Shown piece by piece: positions 40,502 to 50,168 of a DNA stretch of 59,302 bases (positions are counted from its first letter, which is position 1; the number at the start of each line of letters is the position of its first letter). This DNA is from CALIBK01 sp037444165 (GTDB taxonomy: Bacteria > Desulfobacterota > BSN033 > UBA1163): the NCBI GenBank assembly GCA_037444165.1, contig JBBIMX010000006.1, positions 1-59,302 on the forward strand, given 5' to 3'. A model generated the notes under the pieces. That model made no database searches. It was not told where the DNA came from and saw only the letters and a program-made list of their open reading frames with translations. Made by a program: the position numbers and the translations under genes.

Positions 40502-41595
40502 AAGAGAAATCGCCTCATACTCACGTTGAAAAGTAGGCCTATCCCCATCATGGTGGAAAGAAGAAAAGACCCTCCATAGCTCAGTAGCGGCAGTGGAATT
40601 CCTACTACAGGCATCATCCCCATGACCATCCCCATATTGATAAAAGTATGCCAGAAGAGCATGGAGACAGCTCCAAAAGAGAGAATGGCACTGAACCGAT
40701 CCTTCGATTGGACGACCACACGAAGGCCCCATAGGATGAGAATGAAATAGAGGCCCATCACCACTAAACATCCCACTAAACCCCATTCCTCGGCAAGGGC
40801 GGAGAAGATAAAATCGGTATGGGGTTCTGGGAGAAATCCTAATTTGCACTGGGTTCCCTTCATAAAACCTTTTCCTAAGACGCCTCCAGAGCCGATAGCA
40901 ATCTTTGATTGGAGAAGATGGTAGCCCGCTCCCAAAGGGTCTAATTCAGGATTAAGGAAAGTCAGGATTCGCCTTTTCTGATATTCCTTGAGGAGACTCC
41001 ATCCCAAAGGGATGAGAGAGGCCCCTATCCCCATCAGAAGGAGGAGGGAGGAGAAACGAATTTTGACAAAGAGGAGGATCGAAAAGAAGATCAGAATCAG
41101 AATGATCGCCGTTCCTAAATCGGGCTGTTTCAGGATGAGAAGCACTGGGATCAAAAGAAAGAGGAAGGGAAGGGAGAGTTCTTTTAGAGAGTAGCCCTTG
41201 CGATCAGGAGGTTTTTGATAAAACTTGGCCAGGGCGATAATCAAAGCAATCTTCATCAATTCGGATGGCTGAAAAGAAAAGGAACCCATCCGAATCCATC
41301 TCCTTGCCCCTGAGGTGATCACGCCAAATCCATATACCAAGATCAGAAGGAGCAGGAAAATAAAGAAGAGGGGATAAGCAAAGTCGGCATAATATCGATA
41401 TTCGATGAAGGCTACCGCCCACATGACCACCAGACCTATCCCCAACCAAAGGATCTGTTTAAGAAAAAGGGGTGAGAGAGTCCCCTCTCCATTAGAGGTA
41501 AAACTGTAGAGATTGAGAAGGCCTATAGAGGAGAGAAGAAGGACGACTCCAAGAATCCTCCATTCAAAATGGGTAAAAAGGCGACGATCAATCAT
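40498..41595 (-). CDS. rodA: Peptidoglycan glycosyltransferase RodA
   Basis: A 365-residue SEDS-family polytopic protein with about ten hydrophobic segments, and the motifs GARRWIRMGSFSFQPSELMK, KQPDLGTAIILI and GGVLGKGFMKGTQCKLGFLPEPHTDFIFSALAEEWG. RodA polymerises glycan strands in the elongasome with PBP2. The frame runs to 41778, but the natural start is the ATG at 41595 (MIDRRLFTHFEWR), with GGAGGGAG upstream and an overlap with the end of mrdA. Last gene of the mreBCD-mrdA-rodA unit. Confidence 0.95.
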   Translation of the reverse strand: MIDRRLFTHFEWRILGVVLLLSSIGLLNLYSFTSNGEGTLSPLFLKQILWLGIGLVVMWAVAFIEYRYYADFAYPLFFIFLLLLILVYGFGVITSGARRWIRMGSFSFQPSELMKIALIIALAKFYQKPPDRKGYSLKELSLPFLFLLIPVLLILKQPDLGTAIILILIFFSILLFVKIRFSSLLLLMGIGASLIPLGWSLLKEYQKRRILTFLNPELDPLGAGYHLLQSKIAIGSGGVLGKGFMKGTQCKLGFLPEPHTDFIFSALAEEWGLVGCLVVMGLYFILILWGLRVVVQSKDRFSAILSFGAVSMLFWHTFINMGMVMGMMPVVGIPLPLLSYGGSFLLSTMMGIGLLFNVSMRRFLF

Positions 41596-43459
41596 ATTCT
41601 CCCTCCTCAAGATCTTTCGGCCCTTTTTCAGGAGGGGAAGGGGGAAGATGGAAAAAGGCCTCGATGACTTTTCGGGCGATGGGGACCGCGGCGACGGCTC
41701 CAAATCCTCCATGTTCCACGAGAACGGAGAGGGCGATTTTTGGATCCTCATAAGGGGCAAAGGCGACAAACCAGGCATGATCTCGATGCTTCAAGGGAAG
41801 TCGATAGAGCTGTCCTCTTTTAAAATCTTCTGGCATCCGGACTACCTGGGCTGTTCCTGTTTTTCCAGCAATCTGGAATCCCTTTAAGGCACAGCCCGCA
41901 CCAGTCCCATGAGGATCATGGACCACACCTCTTAAGGCTTCTCGAACGATTCGAAGGGTCTCTTCAGAGATGTCCACCTGATCGATCTCTACCGGAGAGT
42001 ACTCCCGAATGAGTTCCCCATAAAGGTTCTCCACCCGTTCTACTATTTGGGGAAGATAGATCTTTCCTCCATTGGCAATAATGGAAATGAGTTGGGCGAG
42101 TTGGAGAGGCGTGCTATTCAGATAGCCTTGCCCTACGGCCAAAGAAAGGGTCTCCCCACTATACCAGGGGACTCCAAAACGTTTCTTTTTCCAGGAGGTC
42201 GAAGGAACGGTTCCTGTTTTTTCATGAGTCAGTGAGATCCCTGTCTTTTTCCCTAACCCGAGTTCGCTGGCGTAATAGGCTATCGCATCCACCCCCACTT
42301 TTAATCCTACTTGATAGAAGTAGACATCGCAGGATTCCACGAGGGCGCGATGGAGGTTTATCGTTCCATGCCCTTTCTCCTTCCAGCATCGAAACGAGCG
42401 GTTTCCATAGGGGAACGTTCCATTGCAATGAAACTGGGTGTGGGGATGAATGGCTCCTGTTTCAAGCCCAGCGATGGCCGTCACAATCTTGAATACGGAG
42501 CCTGGAGGGTATTGTCCCTGGATGGCCTTGTTTTGAAGGGGGCAGAAAGGATCTTCTAATAATTCTTTCCATTCTGCGGGAGAGACCACCCGTGCAAAGA
42601 CGGAAGGATCAAAGGAGGGTTTGCTCACCATGGCCAATATTTTCCCTGTTTTTGGATCCATGGCAACGAGGGCCCCATTCTTTCCTTCGAAAGCCTCTTC
42701 GGCGACCCGCTGGAGATCGAGGTCGATCGTCAAAATGACGTTGTGGCCTGGAATGGACTCTACACTTCCGAGTTCTCGAATCTCTCTTCCCAAGGCATCC
42801 ACTTCGATCTGGCGACCCCCATCCACTCCTTTGAGATCCTTTTCCCAGAAAGATTCCACCCCTGACTTTCCAATAAAGGCACCTATTCGATATCTCTGAT
42901 CCCTTCTCTCCTTTAACTCATTTTCATCAATCTCACCTAAATAGCCGATGAGATGAGAGGCCAGAGTTCCATAAGGGTAGAATCGTCTGGGCATGACATC
43001 CACCTGAAGGCCTGGCAGATGGATCAGATTCGATTCAAGGAGACACAATTGATTCCAATCGATATCCGATTTGATCTTAATGGGTCGATAGGCCGGTCTC
43101 TTTTTTTCGCTCCTAAGCTTCTCTTCAATCTCCTCCAACGGGAGGTGAAGAAGGGTGGCGACCTTTCCTAATACTTCTGGATTTCTTTTTAAATCCTCAG
43201 GGATGAGGAAGACTTCAAAGGAAGGTCGGCTCTGGGCTAATATTCGGCCTTTTCTGTCCAGGATCATCCCTCGATCAGCAATCTGTTCACGGATTCGGAT
43301 GCAGTTGGTTTCGGAAAGACGCCTAAATTCACTTCCCTTAAAGACCTGAAGGTACCATAGATGGAGAAAGAGGAGAAGGAAGGTCACTCCTGCAAAGATC
43401 TTAAGGTAAGGATATCTTTCTTTAAAATCCTCCAGTCGCTGGGAATTGAGTTCTATCAT
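41588..43459 (-). CDS. mrdA: Penicillin-binding protein 2 (elongasome transpeptidase)
   Basis: A 623-residue class B PBP: one N-terminal TM (LKIFAGVTFLLLFLHLWYLQVF), a pedestal domain with RGMILDRKGRILAQSRPSFEV, and a transpeptidase domain with the nucleophile motif SVFK (PPGSVFKIVT), SCD (VESCDVYFYQVG) and KTGTAQ (GKTGTAQVV). It cross-links peptidoglycan with RodA. Its start overlaps the mreD stop and its end overlaps the rodA start, so translation is coupled. The size is typical for PBP2. Confidence 0.96.
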   Translation of the reverse strand: MIELNSQRLEDFKERYPYLKIFAGVTFLLLFLHLWYLQVFKGSEFRRLSETNCIRIREQIADRGMILDRKGRILAQSRPSFEVFLIPEDLKRNPEVLGKVATLLHLPLEEIEEKLRSEKKRPAYRPIKIKSDIDWNQLCLLESNLIHLPGLQVDVMPRRFYPYGTLASHLIGYLGEIDENELKERRDQRYRIGAFIGKSGVESFWEKDLKGVDGGRQIEVDALGREIRELGSVESIPGHNVILTIDLDLQRVAEEAFEGKNGALVAMDPKTGKILAMVSKPSFDPSVFARVVSPAEWKELLEDPFCPLQNKAIQGQYPPGSVFKIVTAIAGLETGAIHPHTQFHCNGTFPYGNRSFRCWKEKGHGTINLHRALVESCDVYFYQVGLKVGVDAIAYYASELGLGKKTGISLTHEKTGTVPSTSWKKKRFGVPWYSGETLSLAVGQGYLNSTPLQLAQLISIIANGGKIYLPQIVERVENLYGELIREYSPVEIDQVDISEETLRIVREALRGVVHDPHGTGAGCALKGFQIAGKTGTAQVVRMPEDFKRGQLYRLPLKHRDHAWFVAFAPYEDPKIALSVLVEHGGFGAVAAVPIARKVIEAFFHLPPSPPEKGPKDLEEGEYD

Positions 43460-43983
43460 TATCCTGTCTCCCCACTGCCGAATTTAGATTCAGAACTCAA
43501 TAAAAAGAACCCTTTATGGAAGAGAAAGAAGAGGAGAGGGGACAGCAGGGCGGTTGAAAGAGAGTGGGGAAGAAAGTGAGAGAAGAGAAGGGGAAGAAGC
43601 GTCCTCCATGATTCTGGGTTGAGGATTCGAAGAAGAAGGAGAATCAGGAGTCCCTCTAACCATATAAAGAGGAAAACAAAGATGGACTGAAAGGAGGGAC
43701 GTTCGAGATAGAGATGATTTTTGAAGGAGTGAGCAAGAAAAAAAAGGATGGGCCGAGTAAGGGTATAAAGGCCGAACATATTTCCTGAGAAAAGGTCCAT
43801 CCCATATCCGAAGAAAAGGGCTAAAACTCCCCCGGAGACAAGAGGGGAGGAGAGTCCCATAAAGAGGATAAAGATAAGAATGAGATCAGGCCTGACTCTA
43901 TAAAAAGGGGAAAGGGTGAGGAGCGTGGATTGAAGAGTGAAAAGAAGGATTCCTAAAAAGAGAGTTAGAACGATCTTCTTCAT
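43459..43983 (-). CDS. mreD: Rod-shape protein MreD
   Basis: A 174-residue hydrophobic protein with about five membrane segments (IVLTLFLGILLFTLQSTLL; LILIFILFMGLSSPLVSG; SIFVFLFIWLEGLLILLLL). The sequence is weakly conserved as usual for MreD, but its place between mreC and mrdA with overlapping stop/start codons makes the call firm. It helps assemble the MreBCD elongasome. Confidence 0.88.
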   Translation of the reverse strand: MKKIVLTLFLGILLFTLQSTLLTLSPFYRVRPDLILIFILFMGLSSPLVSGGVLALFFGYGMDLFSGNMFGLYTLTRPILFFLAHSFKNHLYLERPSFQSIFVFLFIWLEGLLILLLLRILNPESWRTLLPLLFSHFLPHSLSTALLSPLLFFLFHKGFFLLSSESKFGSGETG

Positions 43984-44852
43984 TTCGTTTTTTTCATTGG
44001 TTTCCCTTTTTCGGGCGGAGGAATAAACGTCTCTGTCACAATCAGCACTTCTTCCAATTTAGTGAAATCCACCTTAGGAATCAATTCAGCATATTGAAAG
44101 ACCCCATGGCTCTCTTTCTCTATTTTTGTAATCTCCCCGATCGCCAATCCTTTCGGAAAATTTCCAGTCAATCCGGAAGTAATGACCCTATCCCCTACAT
44201 TCACCTCCTCTGAACGTAAGAGGTATTTTAAATAGCAGCGATTTTCTCCCGTTCCTTTGACCAGGGCTTTCGCCCTCGTCCTCTCCACCATCGCGTCCAC
44301 CGCACTATTATAGTCGGTGATCAGGAGAACGATCGAATGGTAAGGTCCGGTTTTAAGGATTTGACCGACGACCCCTTCTGGTGAAAGGACGGCCATCCCT
44401 CTCTGAACCCCATCTCTCTCCCCCTTGTTCAGGGTTAGGCTTTTAAACCAGGAGGTCGGATCTCGACCAATCACCTCAGCCGCCACCATTTTCATCGAGA
44501 AACTATCACGGAATTGAAGGAGTTTTCGAAGCCTCTCACTGGAGGAGGCCAGAGCCTTCATTTCCTGATTCTCTCTTTCTAATCGGGCGATTTTCTGTTT
44601 GAGGATCCTATTCTCTTTTTCAAGCTCGACTAAAAAGAGATAGCCATAAAAGAGACCTTTGACTTCATTGAAAATAGAGGTAGCCCCTTTTTGGAAGGGA
44701 GAATAGAGTTCGATGAGGAAGGCATCCAGACCCTCCACCCCACCCTTTTGTTTCACCCTCAGAGACATCAATATGAGGGCAAAGAGGAGGAGAAGAATCA
44801 CGATGGTGAGAAGGGTATATCTTCGAGAGAGGAAAAGACTCCTCATCCTCAT
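43980..44852 (-). CDS. mreC: Rod-shape-determining protein MreC
   Basis: A 290-residue bitopic protein: an N-terminal TM (YTLLTIVILLLLFALILMSL), a coiled coil (VELEKENRILKQKIARLERENQEMKALASSSERLRKLLQF), then two beta barrels (VIGRDPTSWFKSLTLNKGERDGVQRGMAVLSPEGVVGQI ... VGDRVITSGLTGNFPKGLAIGEI). It scaffolds PBP2 in the periplasm. It overlaps mreD by 4 bp and follows mreB by 6 bp. Confidence 0.95.
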   Translation of the reverse strand: MRMRSLFLSRRYTLLTIVILLLLFALILMSLRVKQKGGVEGLDAFLIELYSPFQKGATSIFNEVKGLFYGYLFLVELEKENRILKQKIARLERENQEMKALASSSERLRKLLQFRDSFSMKMVAAEVIGRDPTSWFKSLTLNKGERDGVQRGMAVLSPEGVVGQILKTGPYHSIVLLITDYNSAVDAMVERTRAKALVKGTGENRCYLKYLLRSEEVNVGDRVITSGLTGNFPKGLAIGEITKIEKESHGVFQYAELIPKVDFTKLEEVLIVTETFIPPPEKGKPMKKTK

Positions 44853-44858
44853 GAATCA

Positions 44859-45896
44859 CTAATACTGAAACGTCACGGTTCGAAGAAGATGTTCATTGTC
44901 GAGAACCTTTCCTGCACCCAACACGATAGCGGAAAGAGGATCATCGGGGATAGTAATGGGAAGCCCCGTCACTTCTCTCAAAAGAACATCTAAATTCTTC
45001 AACAAAGCCCCTCCTCCTACGAGGACAATCCCTTTTTCTGCGATATCCGCGGCCAGTTCTGGAGGGGTTTCTTCAAGGGTAATCCGTACCGTGTCGATAA
45101 TCATATTGATGGATTCGGCCAAGGCCTCACGGACTTCTTCACTGTTGATTTCGAGGGTCTTGGGAATCCCTGTCACCAAGTCCCTCCCTTTGATTTCGAT
45201 GGTCTCGGGATGTTCTTCTGGATAGGCCGTCCCGATATTGATCTTAATCAGTTCTGCAGTTCGTTCACCGATCAATAGATTATATTTTCTTTTCACATAC
45301 TGGACAATCGCCTCATCCATCTTATCTCCGGCAACCCGAATGGATTGACTCGTGACGATTCCCGAAAGGGAGATGACAGCGACCTCCGTCGTTCCCCCAC
45401 CGATGTCCACAATCATATTTCCGGAGGCTTCGGTAATCGGCAATCCAGCCCCAATCGCTCCGGCCATAGGTTCTTCGATGAGATAGATTTCCCTTGCCCC
45501 TGCAGATTGGGCCGATTCCCTCACCGCCCTTTTCTCCACCGGCGTAATTCCGGAAGGGACGGAGATCACCACTCGAGGCCGGATTAAGGCCTTTCGATTA
45601 TGGACCTTAGAAATAAAGTACCGGAGCATCTCCCCGGTAATCTCAAAGTCTGCGATCACGCCGTCCTTCATAGGGCGAATCGCATAGATAGATCCAGGGG
45701 TACGCCCTAGCATTTCTTTGGCTTCACGGCCGACGGCAATAATATGTTTGTCACCCCGGGCATCCCTGCGAACCGCGACCACAGAAGGCTCCGAGGAGAC
45801 GATCCCTTTTCCTTTCACATAGACCACCGTATTGGCCGTTCCGAGATCGATAGCTAAATCTGTTGAAAAAAGACCCCACAGGGAATCGAATACCAT
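44859..45896 (-). CDS. mreB: Actin-like cell-shape protein MreB
   Basis: A 345-residue actin homologue: LAIDLGTANTVVYVKGKGIV (phosphate 1), VDIGGGTTEVAVISL (phosphate 2), and VLVGGGALLKNLDVLLREVTGLPI (adenosine region). It forms membrane-bound filaments guiding wall synthesis. First gene of the rod operon; a sigma-70-type promoter is 31 bp upstream (45927-45955). Confidence 0.98.
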   Translation of the reverse strand: MVFDSLWGLFSTDLAIDLGTANTVVYVKGKGIVSSEPSVVAVRRDARGDKHIIAVGREAKEMLGRTPGSIYAIRPMKDGVIADFEITGEMLRYFISKVHNRKALIRPRVVISVPSGITPVEKRAVRESAQSAGAREIYLIEEPMAGAIGAGLPITEASGNMIVDIGGGTTEVAVISLSGIVTSQSIRVAGDKMDEAIVQYVKRKYNLLIGERTAELIKINIGTAYPEEHPETIEIKGRDLVTGIPKTLEINSEEVREALAESINMIIDTVRITLEETPPELAADIAEKGIVLVGGGALLKNLDVLLREVTGLPITIPDDPLSAIVLGAGKVLDNEHLLRTVTFQY

Positions 45897-45926
45897 ACGA
45901 ATCCTTTCGATTATTCCAGTTGCCCT

Positions 45927-45955
45927 ATCTTAACAAATCCTACCTAACGATTCAA
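45927..45955 (-). promoter_or_regulatory. Sigma-70 promoter of the mre operon
   Basis: On the minus strand: TTGAAT (plus 45950-45955), 17-bp spacer, TAAGAT (plus 45927-45932), about 31 bp upstream of the mreB ATG. Confidence 0.6.
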
Positions 45956-45976
45956 GATAAATATTTTTCCAAGAGT

Positions 45977-46022
45977 AACCCCTCTCTCAGGCCATTCCCC
46001 CAATTGAGTGGTGGGTGATTCC
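45977..46022. repeat. Hairpin repeat, copy D (degenerate)
   Basis: ACCCCTCTCTCAGGCCATTC and the following AATTGAGTGGTGGGTGATTCC align with the 53203-53240 copy (ACCCCTCTCGGGCTTATTTC ... GAGTGAGGAATT). Substitutions and small insertions are frequent, so this copy is decayed. It lies in the divergent mreB/PpiD-like region. Confidence 0.45.
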
Positions 46023-46190
46023 ATTCCTGCATGATGTCACTTATCGGTGGGGATGGTAAAACAGGCGCCCGTGAGGGTTGACGCCTGAAGAGTTAAATTT
46101 TAAATGACATCGAAATGCTTGGATCGAAAGGGGAACTTGTATTTTTAAAAGGGATTGATTAAGATTGGGATTCAAGAAAGGAGACCCTCT

Positions 46191-48092
46191 ATGCTCAGGA
46201 TTTTAAGAGAACATGCCTCTTCCTGGATGCTGCGAGGAATTCTTATCCTGGTAGCCGTGACCTTTATCTCCTGGGGAGGCTATTCATTGATCCGCGAAAA
46301 GAGACCCACCTATGCAGCGAAGGTCAATGGAGAGGTAATCAGTCTCAAGGAATATCACGAAGCCCTTCAGAATGTCATCAAACAGTATCGGGAGGCCCTG
46401 GGATCGGCTTTTACCGAAAAGATGATGGAGGAGATGAAAATCAAAGAGAATGTTTTGGATGAACTCATTTCTCGTCTCCTCATCCTTCAGGAAGGGAAGA
46501 GGTTGGGAATAAACACTTCGGATGAAGAATTGAAAAGGATGATCGAATCCCACCCCTCCTTTCAGATCAATGGCCGGTTTGATCCTCGCCTCTATGAAAG
46601 ATTCCTCCGTCTCAATCGCCTGAGCGCAGGGGAGTTTGAACAGATGCAAAAGGAGAATCTCCTTTACCTGAAGGTGGTCAATCTGATCAAGCTCGGTGGA
46701 GGAAAGGTCTCTGAAGGAGAGCTGTGGGATGCCTATCTCTTTGAGAATGAACGAATTAACCTCCATTTTATTAAAGTCTCCTCCCATCTCTTCCAGAAAG
46801 AGGTAAGTGCCAATGAGATTGAGATGAAGGATTATTATCAGAAACACCAGGAGGAGTTTCGAATCCCTGCCTTGATCAAGGTTCAATATCTTGCCTTTCG
46901 GCCCTCCGATTTCGAAGCCACCCTCCAAATTTCTCCCGATGAGGTTAAACGGTTCTATGAGCTTCGAAAGGAGAGTTTCAAAACACCCAGGCGTGTCAGG
47001 GTAAGAGAGATTCTTCTGTCTGTGGACCCACAGGATTCAAACGAAAAGGTGGAGGAGAAAAGGAAGAGGGCTGAGGAGATCTTAGAGAAAGCGAAAAAGA
47101 CCAAAGATTTTGCCTCTCTGGCCAAACAATACTCTCAATCTCCTTCTGCTTCTAAAGGGGGAGATTTAGGGTGGATCGAGGAAGGGATGGTTGAAGAGGC
47201 CCTTCAAAAGGTCCTCTTTTCAACCCAACCAGGGCAACTCAGTGGGGTGATCAGAGGAAGAGCGGGTTTCTATATTTTTAAAATTGAGGAAGTGATGGAA
47301 GAGAAACAAAGAACTCTGGAGGAGGTAAGGGATCAGATTCTTCAATCCCTAAAAAAAGAAAAGGCAAAGGCCGTGGCTTCTCGAAGGGCAGATGATGCCT
47401 TTTATTCCCTCTTTCGGAGCCGAGAGTTAGAAACCTATGCCCGGGAAAAGAATGTCCCTATCAAAACCACCGATTTTATAAAAGAGGGAGATGAGGTTCC
47501 AGAAATCGGAAGGAATCCTTCCTTCTATTCCAGTGCCCTTTCCCTTAAAGTGGGAGAGATTTCTCCGGTTCTCTCCCTCGGGCCAAACTTTTATATTCTA
47601 AAATTGTTGGAGAAGAAAGAATCCCGGATCCCCTCCTTCGAAGAGGTGAAAGAGGAGGTCTACCGAAAAGTCATCGGGATGAAAGCAGAGGAAAAGGCTC
47701 GAGAGTTTTCGGAAGGGATCCTTAAAGAGATTCAAGCAGGAAAAGAGATCAAGGAGGTGGCCCATGGGAAAAGACTCTCTGTAGAGGAAACAGGATTTTT
47801 TAACCGTGCTTCAGGAGTCATTCCCAAGATCGGTCCGGCTACGGAGTGGATATCCATCGTTTCTTCTCTATCCGCAAAGAACCCCGTTCCCAAAGAGGTC
47901 ATCAAGACAAAAGAAGGTTACTTTATTGTGAAGCTTCACCAGATCGAGGCTCCCGATCCTGAAAAATTTTCCTCTCAAAAAAAGGGATTGGAGAGGAGGT
48001 TAGTCTATCAGCGACAAGAAGAGTTTTTCAGAAATTGGCTTCAGCAATTGAGGGCAAAAGCCAAGGTCGAAATTAATAAAGAGATCCTTTAA
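46191..48092 (+). CDS. PpiD/SurA-like periplasmic peptidyl-prolyl isomerase
   Basis: A 633-residue membrane-anchored chaperone: an N-terminal TM (WMLRGILILVAVTFISWGGYSL), a SurA-N-like helical domain (residues 35-180; VNGEVISLKEYHEALQN ... LDELISRLLILQEGKRLGI), a parvulin domain (about residues 275-365; RVREILLSVDPQ ... AKQYSQSPSASKGGDLGWIEEGMVEEALQKVLFSTQPGQLSGVIRGRAGFYIFKI), and a second, degenerate rotamase-like region. It helps outer-membrane and periplasmic proteins fold. The frame opens at 46155, but AAAGGAGA directly precedes the ATG at 46191 (MLRILREH), so that start is used. It diverges from the mre operon. Confidence 0.9.
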   Translation: MLRILREHASSWMLRGILILVAVTFISWGGYSLIREKRPTYAAKVNGEVISLKEYHEALQNVIKQYREALGSAFTEKMMEEMKIKENVLDELISRLLILQEGKRLGINTSDEELKRMIESHPSFQINGRFDPRLYERFLRLNRLSAGEFEQMQKENLLYLKVVNLIKLGGGKVSEGELWDAYLFENERINLHFIKVSSHLFQKEVSANEIEMKDYYQKHQEEFRIPALIKVQYLAFRPSDFEATLQISPDEVKRFYELRKESFKTPRRVRVREILLSVDPQDSNEKVEEKRKRAEEILEKAKKTKDFASLAKQYSQSPSASKGGDLGWIEEGMVEEALQKVLFSTQPGQLSGVIRGRAGFYIFKIEEVMEEKQRTLEEVRDQILQSLKKEKAKAVASRRADDAFYSLFRSRELETYAREKNVPIKTTDFIKEGDEVPEIGRNPSFYSSALSLKVGEISPVLSLGPNFYILKLLEKKESRIPSFEEVKEEVYRKVIGMKAEEKAREFSEGILKEIQAGKEIKEVAHGKRLSVEETGFFNRASGVIPKIGPATEWISIVSSLSAKNPVPKEVIKTKEGYFIVKLHQIEAPDPEKFSSQKKGLERRLVYQRQEEFFRNWLQQLRAKAKVEINKEIL

Positions 48093-48110
48093 TTTCTTGG
48101 AGAGGGGAAG

Positions 48111-49076
48111 ATGAAGGAACTTCTACAGAAAAGAATCCTGGTCACAGGGGGAGCCGGTTTTTTGGGTTCTCACCTCTGTGAACACCTTTTGAGGAAGGGA
48201 GAGGATGTCCTCTGCGTGGACAACTTCTATACAGGAACAAAAAGAAATATCGCTCACCTCTTAGACCAACCCTATTTTGAACTCCTCCGTCACGACATCA
48301 CCTTCCCCCTCTATGTCGAGGTAGATGAAATATATAATCTTGCCTGCCCGGCTTCTCCTGTTCACTATCAGAATGACCCCGTTCAGACGACAAAAGTAAA
48401 CGTCCATGGGTCCATCAATATGCTCGGGCTGGCCAAACGATTGAGAGCCAAGATCCTTCAGGCCTCTACCTCCGAGGTCTATGGAGATCCTACGATCCAT
48501 CCTCAGCCTGAAACCTATTGGGGAAATGTCAATTGTATTGGACCTCGTTCCTGCTATGACGAAGGGAAGCGATGTGCCGAAACCCTGTTCTTTGATTATC
48601 ATCGACAGTATAAGATCAAGATCAAAGTCGCACGGATTTTCAATACCTATGGTCCCCGAATGCATCCCAATGATGGACGGGTGATTTCTAATTTTATCCT
48701 TCAGGCCCTGCGAAACGAACCTATCACTGTCTATGGAGATGGGCTCCAGACCCGATCCTTCTGTTATGTGGACGATATGATTGAGGGACTGACCCGACTC
48801 ATGGATACTCCTGATGAGATTACCGGTCCAATCAATCTCGGTAATCCGGAGGAGATCTCCATCCTTGAATTAGCCCAAAAGATCATCGAACTCACGGGTT
48901 CAAGATCCAAAATTCTTTTTAAACCTCCTCCGGTAGATGATCCAAGGCATCGCCAGCCCCTGATCGATCTCGCAAAAGAAAAGTTGGGATGGACCCCAAA
49001 GACCCCTCTGGTGGAGGGACTCAAGAAGACCATCCAATATTTTGAAGAACTCCTTAGAGGAGGCTATCCCTATTAA
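48111..49076 (+). CDS. UDP-glucuronate decarboxylase-like SDR (NAD-dependent)
   Basis: A 321-residue extended SDR: NAD motif RILVTGGAGFLGSHL, a CVDNFYTGTKRNI loop, catalytic TSEVYG and SCYDEGKRCAE (YxxxK), and the substrate segment ARIFNTYGPRMHPNDGRVISNFI. These are characteristic of UDP-xylose synthase (UDP-glucuronate decarboxylase), which oxidises and decarboxylates UDP-GlcA to UDP-xylose, a cell-surface sugar precursor. UDP-glucose 4-epimerase-type relatives are less likely because of the CPASPVHYQNDPVQTTKVNV segment. It follows the PpiD-like gene by 18 bp and may be co-transcribed. Confidence 0.88.
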   Translation: MKELLQKRILVTGGAGFLGSHLCEHLLRKGEDVLCVDNFYTGTKRNIAHLLDQPYFELLRHDITFPLYVEVDEIYNLACPASPVHYQNDPVQTTKVNVHGSINMLGLAKRLRAKILQASTSEVYGDPTIHPQPETYWGNVNCIGPRSCYDEGKRCAETLFFDYHRQYKIKIKVARIFNTYGPRMHPNDGRVISNFILQALRNEPITVYGDGLQTRSFCYVDDMIEGLTRLMDTPDEITGPINLGNPEEISILELAQKIIELTGSRSKILFKPPPVDDPRHRQPLIDLAKEKLGWTPKTPLVEGLKKTIQYFEELLRGGYPY

Positions 49077-49083
49077 AAAGCAA

Positions 49084-50142
49084 TCAATGTCTTTTGCGGG
49101 TGGGGAAGGAGAGCTGTCTCTGAGATTCAGGGTAAGGAATCCCGAAATGTTGATAGGCTAATTCGGTAGCCTTTCTTCCATTCTGCATCCTTGCCACAAA
49201 ACCAATCTTTAAGAGATAGGGTTCAATCATATCGATCAAGGTATCCGCTTCCTCTTGGAGGGTTGCCGCAATGGCCTCCAGGCCAACAGGTCCTCCGTGA
49301 TAGTATCGAATAATCGTCTCGATAAATCTTCGATCGAGACCGGTCAGTCCGATCTCATCCACGCCCTCTAAACGGAGGGCTTCATCTGCGACTTCTCGAT
49401 TGATCCTTCCCGGCCCCCGGATTTCGGCATAATCTCGAACCCTCTTGAGAAGACGGTTAGAGATCCTTGGGGTACCTCGGGATCGTTTGGCAATCTCTTC
49501 TGTCCCTCCCTCATCGATGGGGATATTGAGAAGGGCAGCAGAACGTTTTACCACCTGACAGAGTTCTTCTGTAGTGTAGAAATCAAGATTTCTCAGGATA
49601 CCGAACCTTTCTCGAAGGGGAGCCGAAAGGAGTCCTGCTCGTGTGGTCGCTCCAACAAGGGTGAATCGTTCCAGACGATATCGGTGGCTTCGGGCATGGG
49701 CTCCCTTATCAAATATGAAATCGATACAGAAATCCTCCATGGCCGGATAAAGAAACTCTTCCACGACCTTGGGGAGTCGGTGAATTTCATCGATAAAGAG
49801 GACATCCCCTCTCTCTAAGTGGGTAAGGATGCTAATTAAATCTCCTCCCTTTTCAAGGGCCGGTCCTGAGGAGGTAATAATTCGGACACCCATCTCATTT
49901 GCAATGATATGGGCGAGAGTCGTCTTGCCTAATCCAGGGGGAGAATGGAAAAGGATATGATCAAGAGGTTCTCCCCTCCTTTTGGCCGCTTCGATGGCAA
50001 TCTCCAGGGTTTCCACGACCTGCCTCTGGCCGATATACTCTGAGAGTCTTCGGGGTCTCAGATCAAGGAGTTCCCCTCCCGTGGTGGAGCTTTCGACGCC
50101 ACCATTTTTCTTTTCCTGAGATTCTTTTTCGGTTTTTGCCAT
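49084..50142 (-). CDS. ruvB: Holliday junction helicase motor RuvB
   Basis: A 352-residue AAA+ ATPase: Walker A SPPGLGKTTLAH (usually GPPGLGKT; Ser replaces the first Gly), Walker B VLFIDEIHRL, sensor GATTRAGLLSAPLRERFG, and the C-terminal winged helix ending RMQNGRKATELAYQHFGI. With RuvA it drives branch migration. It ends the yebC-ruvC-ruvA-ruvB run; ruvA lies 26 bp upstream. Confidence 0.98.
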   Translation of the reverse strand: MAKTEKESQEKKNGGVESSTTGGELLDLRPRRLSEYIGQRQVVETLEIAIEAAKRRGEPLDHILFHSPPGLGKTTLAHIIANEMGVRIITSSGPALEKGGDLISILTHLERGDVLFIDEIHRLPKVVEEFLYPAMEDFCIDFIFDKGAHARSHRYRLERFTLVGATTRAGLLSAPLRERFGILRNLDFYTTEELCQVVKRSAALLNIPIDEGGTEEIAKRSRGTPRISNRLLKRVRDYAEIRGPGRINREVADEALRLEGVDEIGLTGLDRRFIETIIRYYHGGPVGLEAIAATLQEEADTLIDMIEPYLLKIGFVARMQNGRKATELAYQHFGIPYPESQRQLSFPTRKRH

Positions 50143-50168
50143 GGATTTCCCTTTACCTTCCTCTCTTT

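Noticed and set aside
40118..40849. 243-residue minus-strand frame opposite ssb and rodA
   Set aside because: It overlaps ssb entirely and matches no family; a shadow of real genes.
41598..41778. Extended RodA N-terminus from 41778
   Set aside because: The 61 extra residues lie within mrdA and are not RodA-like; the ATG at 41595 has a good ribosome site.
46060..46110. Hairpin CAGGCG...CGCCTG near 46073-46090 as riboswitch or terminator
   Set aside because: It lies between divergent genes with no T run and no recognised aptamer; a single short stem is not enough.
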